Shown: one piece after another, positions 61,920 through 64,000 of the stretch | How the letters are laid out: the number at the start of each line of letters is the position of its first letter | Numbering within the stretch: position 1 is the stretch's first letter | DNA from: Sphingomonas sp. NFR15 | Lineage (GTDB): Bacteria > Pseudomonadota > Alphaproteobacteria > Sphingomonadales > Sphingomonadaceae | Reading direction: 5' to 3' | Length of the DNA: 64,000 bases | NCBI RefSeq assembly: GCF_900103265.1 | Contig: NZ_FMWX01000001.1 | Coordinates: 558,001 to 622,000 of the forward strand | Position numbers and translations under genes: made by a program | Notes under the pieces: model-generated | What the model was told of the DNA's origin: nothing | What the model saw: the letters and a program-made list of their open reading frames with translations, nothing else | Databases searched by the model: none

Positions 61920-62888
61920 TCACAGCCAACCCAAGCGCCGGAACCGCCAATAGAGCACGGCGCATACCCCGACGATCACCGCCAGCGTCAGCGGATAACC
62001 CCATACCCATTTCAGTTCGGGCATATGCTCGAAATTCATCCCGTAGATGCCGGCGATCGCGGTCGGCACCGCCAGAATCGCGGCCCAGGCCGCTAGCTGA
62101 CGGGTGATCGCGCCGGTGCGCTGCCCTTCGAGCAGATTGCTAAATTCGAACACCGACGTCAGCACCTCGCGCAGCCCTTCGACCATTGATTGTACGCGAC
62201 GGACATGGTCGAGCACGTCGCTGAAATAGGGCCGCGCATCAACGTCGATACATGGCAGATCCAGCCGCACGAACTTGCCCGCAACCTCCCCCATCGGCAC
62301 CAGAACACGCTGAAAGCGCATCAGCTCGCGGCGCAGCGCGAAGATCCGCGCGACCTCGTCGCGGTTGAGAAACGCGTCGATGGCGCGGCGCTCCATCGCG
62401 ATCACCTCTTCTTCGATCGTCTCTACGATCGGCAGATAGCCGTCCGCGATGAAATCGAGGATAGCATGCAGGACGTAGTCGACGCCCTGCGCGAGCAGCG
62501 TCGGCGCCTTTTCGAGATTGTCACGCAACGACAGATGTTTGCGCGGCGAGCCGTGGCGCACGCTGATGATGTGGCTGTGCCCGACGAAAATCGACGTCTC
62601 GCCATAAATGATCTTGTCGCCTTCCAGGTGCGCGGTGCGGGCGACGACGAAAAGCTGGTCGCCATAGACATCGACTTTCGGAAGCTGGTCGGCCTTCAGC
62701 GCATCCTCGATCGCGAGCGGATGAAGATTATACGCCTTCTGCAGGGTACGCAGTTCGGCTTCGTCGGGTTCGGCGATGCCGATCCAGACGAACTCCGATT
62801 TGTTGTGCGCGCAATCGACCTTCTCATCGATGTCGATCTCGCGCACTTTTTTGCCGTCACGGTAGAGGTAGGCGGCAATCACGCTCAT
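61920..62888 (-). CDS. corA: CorA-type magnesium/cobalt transporter
   Basis: 322 residues. A long cytoplasmic domain leads into a stalk helix and two C-terminal spans; the channel signature YGMNFEHMPE is present in the loop between them. It forms a pentameric divalent-cation channel. It is convergent with the small membrane protein, four bases apart, and divergent from the methyltransferase gene. Confidence 0.94.
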   Translation of the reverse strand: MSVIAAYLYRDGKKVREIDIDEKVDCAHNKSEFVWIGIAEPDEAELRTLQKAYNLHPLAIEDALKADQLPKVDVYGDQLFVVARTAHLEGDKIIYGETSIFVGHSHIISVRHGSPRKHLSLRDNLEKAPTLLAQGVDYVLHAILDFIADGYLPIVETIEEEVIAMERRAIDAFLNRDEVARIFALRRELMRFQRVLVPMGEVAGKFVRLDLPCIDVDARPYFSDVLDHVRRVQSMVEGLREVLTSVFEFSNLLEGQRTGAITRQLAAWAAILAVPTAIAGIYGMNFEHMPELKWVWGYPLTLAVIVGVCAVLYWRFRRLGWL

Positions 62889-62987
62889 CGACGGGCCTTT
62901 GGAAACAGCGGTTTGGTGCGCGGTAGCAGAACACGTGCGCGTCGCTCAATCATCGACGCGGCGCTTTGGTTGCGGCATAGGCGGGCG

Positions 62988-63782
62988 ATGCCGCGCGAGA
63001 TCACCGCTTATTCGAACCCGCTCATCAAACGCGTGCGTGCGCTGCGCGAGAAACGTCATCGCCGCGAAGAAGGGCTGTTCCTCGCCGAAGGGCTGCGCAT
63101 CCTGACGGAAGCGCGCGAGAGCGGCCGCCTGCCGATCTACCTTTTCTTCGCGCGGGACAGCGCGGCGCATCCGCTGGTGCGCGCCCTCATCGCGGACGTC
63201 GAGGCGGCGGGTGGCGAGGCGATCGAGACCGTGCCCGACATCCTCTCCAAGCTGTCGGGCAAGGACAATCCGCAGGCCGTGGTCGGCGTCTTCGAGGAAT
63301 TCGCGGCCGAACTGACCAAGCTCGATCGCGGCGCCGCCAAAATCTGGCTGGTCGCCGAGCGGCTGCGCGATCCCGGCAATCTCGGCACGATCCTGCGTAC
63401 CGGCGACGCGGTCGGCGCGGGCGGACTGATCCTGATCGGCGAGTGCGTCGATCCGTTCTCGCTCGAAGCAGTGCGCGCGAGCATGGGCGCGCTGTTCACC
63501 GTGCCCATCGTTCAAAGCGGCTGGGCGGACTTCCTGACGTGGCTGCGCGCCGGCCCCGGCCAACTCGTCGGCCTCAGCCTCGACACCGATCAGCATTATC
63601 GCGAAGCGGACTACACCGCGCCGACATTCCTTCTCACCGGCAACGAAGCCCAAGGCATGCCGGACGACTATGCGAAAGCCTGTGACCTGCTCGTGAAGAT
63701 CCCGATGCTCGGCAAGGCCGACAGCCTCAATGCCGCCGTCGCGACGGCTGTGATGGCTTATGAGGTGCTCGCGCGCGCCTGA
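62988..63782 (+). CDS. TrmH/SpoU family RNA methyltransferase
   Basis: 264 residues. An N-terminal substrate-binding domain (SNPLIKRVRALREKRHRREEGLFLAEGLRIL) precedes the SPOUT domain with motif 1 (ERLRDPGNLGTILRTGDAVGA), motif 2 (FLLTGNEAQGMP) and motif 3 (KIPMLGKADSLNAAVATAVMAYE). It likely 2'-O-methylates rRNA or tRNA; the target is not clear from sequence. ATG at 62988 was chosen over a long frame antisense to corA. Confidence 0.92.
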   Translation: MPREITAYSNPLIKRVRALREKRHRREEGLFLAEGLRILTEARESGRLPIYLFFARDSAAHPLVRALIADVEAAGGEAIETVPDILSKLSGKDNPQAVVGVFEEFAAELTKLDRGAAKIWLVAERLRDPGNLGTILRTGDAVGAGGLILIGECVDPFSLEAVRASMGALFTVPIVQSGWADFLTWLRAGPGQLVGLSLDTDQHYREADYTAPTFLLTGNEAQGMPDDYAKACDLLVKIPMLGKADSLNAAVATAVMAYEVLARA

Positions 63783-63809
63783 CGTGGCGCGAGGCGCGCG
63801 CGGCTTGGC

Positions 63810-64000
63810 TCACACGGCGTCGTGCGGCACCGTCTTGGGCTCGGGTGCCGGCGCCGTCACGGGCGTAGGCGCGGTGCCGAACTTCGGCGCGGTGCCGCAA
63901 TCGCCGGAGCTTTGTGACACGACCTTCGGCTGCGCGCCCGCACCGTAAGACGTCATCTGATAGCTTTGCGTGCAACCGCCACCCTTGCCGTCACCGCTGC
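63810..64000 (-). CDS. 3' end of an unidentified gene (partial)
   Basis: The last 63 codons of a minus-strand gene that enters from the right edge and ends with TGA at 63810-63812. It reads SGDGKGGGCTQSYQMTSYGAGAQPK... to PEPKTVPHDAV. The Gly-, Pro- and Thr-rich tail with two cysteines fits an exported protein or lipoprotein, but no family can be assigned. It converges with the methyltransferase gene. Confidence 0.6.
   Translation of the reverse strand, partial: SGDGKGGGCTQSYQMTSYGAGAQPKVVSQSSGDCGTAPKFGTAPTPVTAPAPEPKTVPHDAV

Noticed and set aside
62190-62987. RNA methyltransferase gene extended to 530 residues
   Set aside because: The added portion is antisense to corA; the ATG at 62988 gives the normal family N-terminus.

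Overview
The window is a high-GC (roughly two-thirds G+C by eye) alphaproteobacterial chromosome segment. I infer a sphingomonad (Sphingomonadaceae). The reasons are the gene set and order (ppiD-trpE, trpGDC-moaC, moeA-lexA-comEC-gltX-gltA), the alphaproteobacterial SOS box in front of lexA, a DUF2794 gene, and G+C-rich intergenic palindromes. Nearly all of it is dense core genome. I saw no rRNA, tRNA, CRISPR array, intact insertion sequence or prophage.

Layout. 0.2-11.3 kb: a minus-strand stress-response block of the tellurite-resistance (Ter) type. It runs from an ATP-grasp enzyme through TerZ-like, TerD-TerA fusion, TerC-like, TerD, TerD and a TerD-serine protease fusion. It then continues into a biosynthetic set: PRTase/TRSP protein, HAD phosphatase, StiP/PRTase-PELOTA protein, CitE-like lyase and AIM24 protein. 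Most of its junctions are overlaps of a few bases. 11.5-27.7 kb: the ribosomal protein/RNA polymerase cluster, split into three parts: rplKA, rplJL and rpoBC. Between them sit an EAL phosphodiesterase, an AsmA protein, a 66-residue protein and a Pro/Thr-rich signal-anchored protein. 27.9-43.9 kb: DUF2794 and cysE; a TauE-type permease; parE; a tightly overlapped chain of rimO, a YiiX-like hydrolase, a serine beta-lactamase-like hydrolase and an M17 aminopeptidase; a CYTH-CHAD protein; a small membrane protein/XRE regulator cassette; a Rieske oxygenase; tpiA; and ppiD.

43.9-56.1 kb: tryptophan and molybdopterin genes. trpE is separated from trpG-trpD-trpC by about 4 kb holding a low-GC gene with a HEPN-like motif, a LysR regulator with a divergent quinone-oxidoreductase-like gene and an ABM monooxygenase, and a secreted protein. 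moaC is separated from moeA by a MazE/MazF-type toxin-antitoxin pair and a secreted helical-repeat protein. 56.1-64 kb: lexA, comEC (convergent, with overlapping 3' ends), gltX, gltA, a small membrane protein, corA, an RNA methyltransferase and the 3' end of a further gene.

Two classes of dispersed intergenic palindromes recur. One is built on GTCGAGCGAAGTCGAG (five copies). The other is built on CTCCCCTCCCGC/GGGAGGGG (two good copies and one relative). The second class sits inside operons: it lies between rpoB and rpoC, and between trpG and trpD it appears to supply the last 37 codons of trpG and the trpD ribosome-binding site. The most distinctive multi-gene system here is the Ter block. 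Its overall type is known from comparative genomics, but the TerD-protease fusion and this exact domain mix deserve attention.
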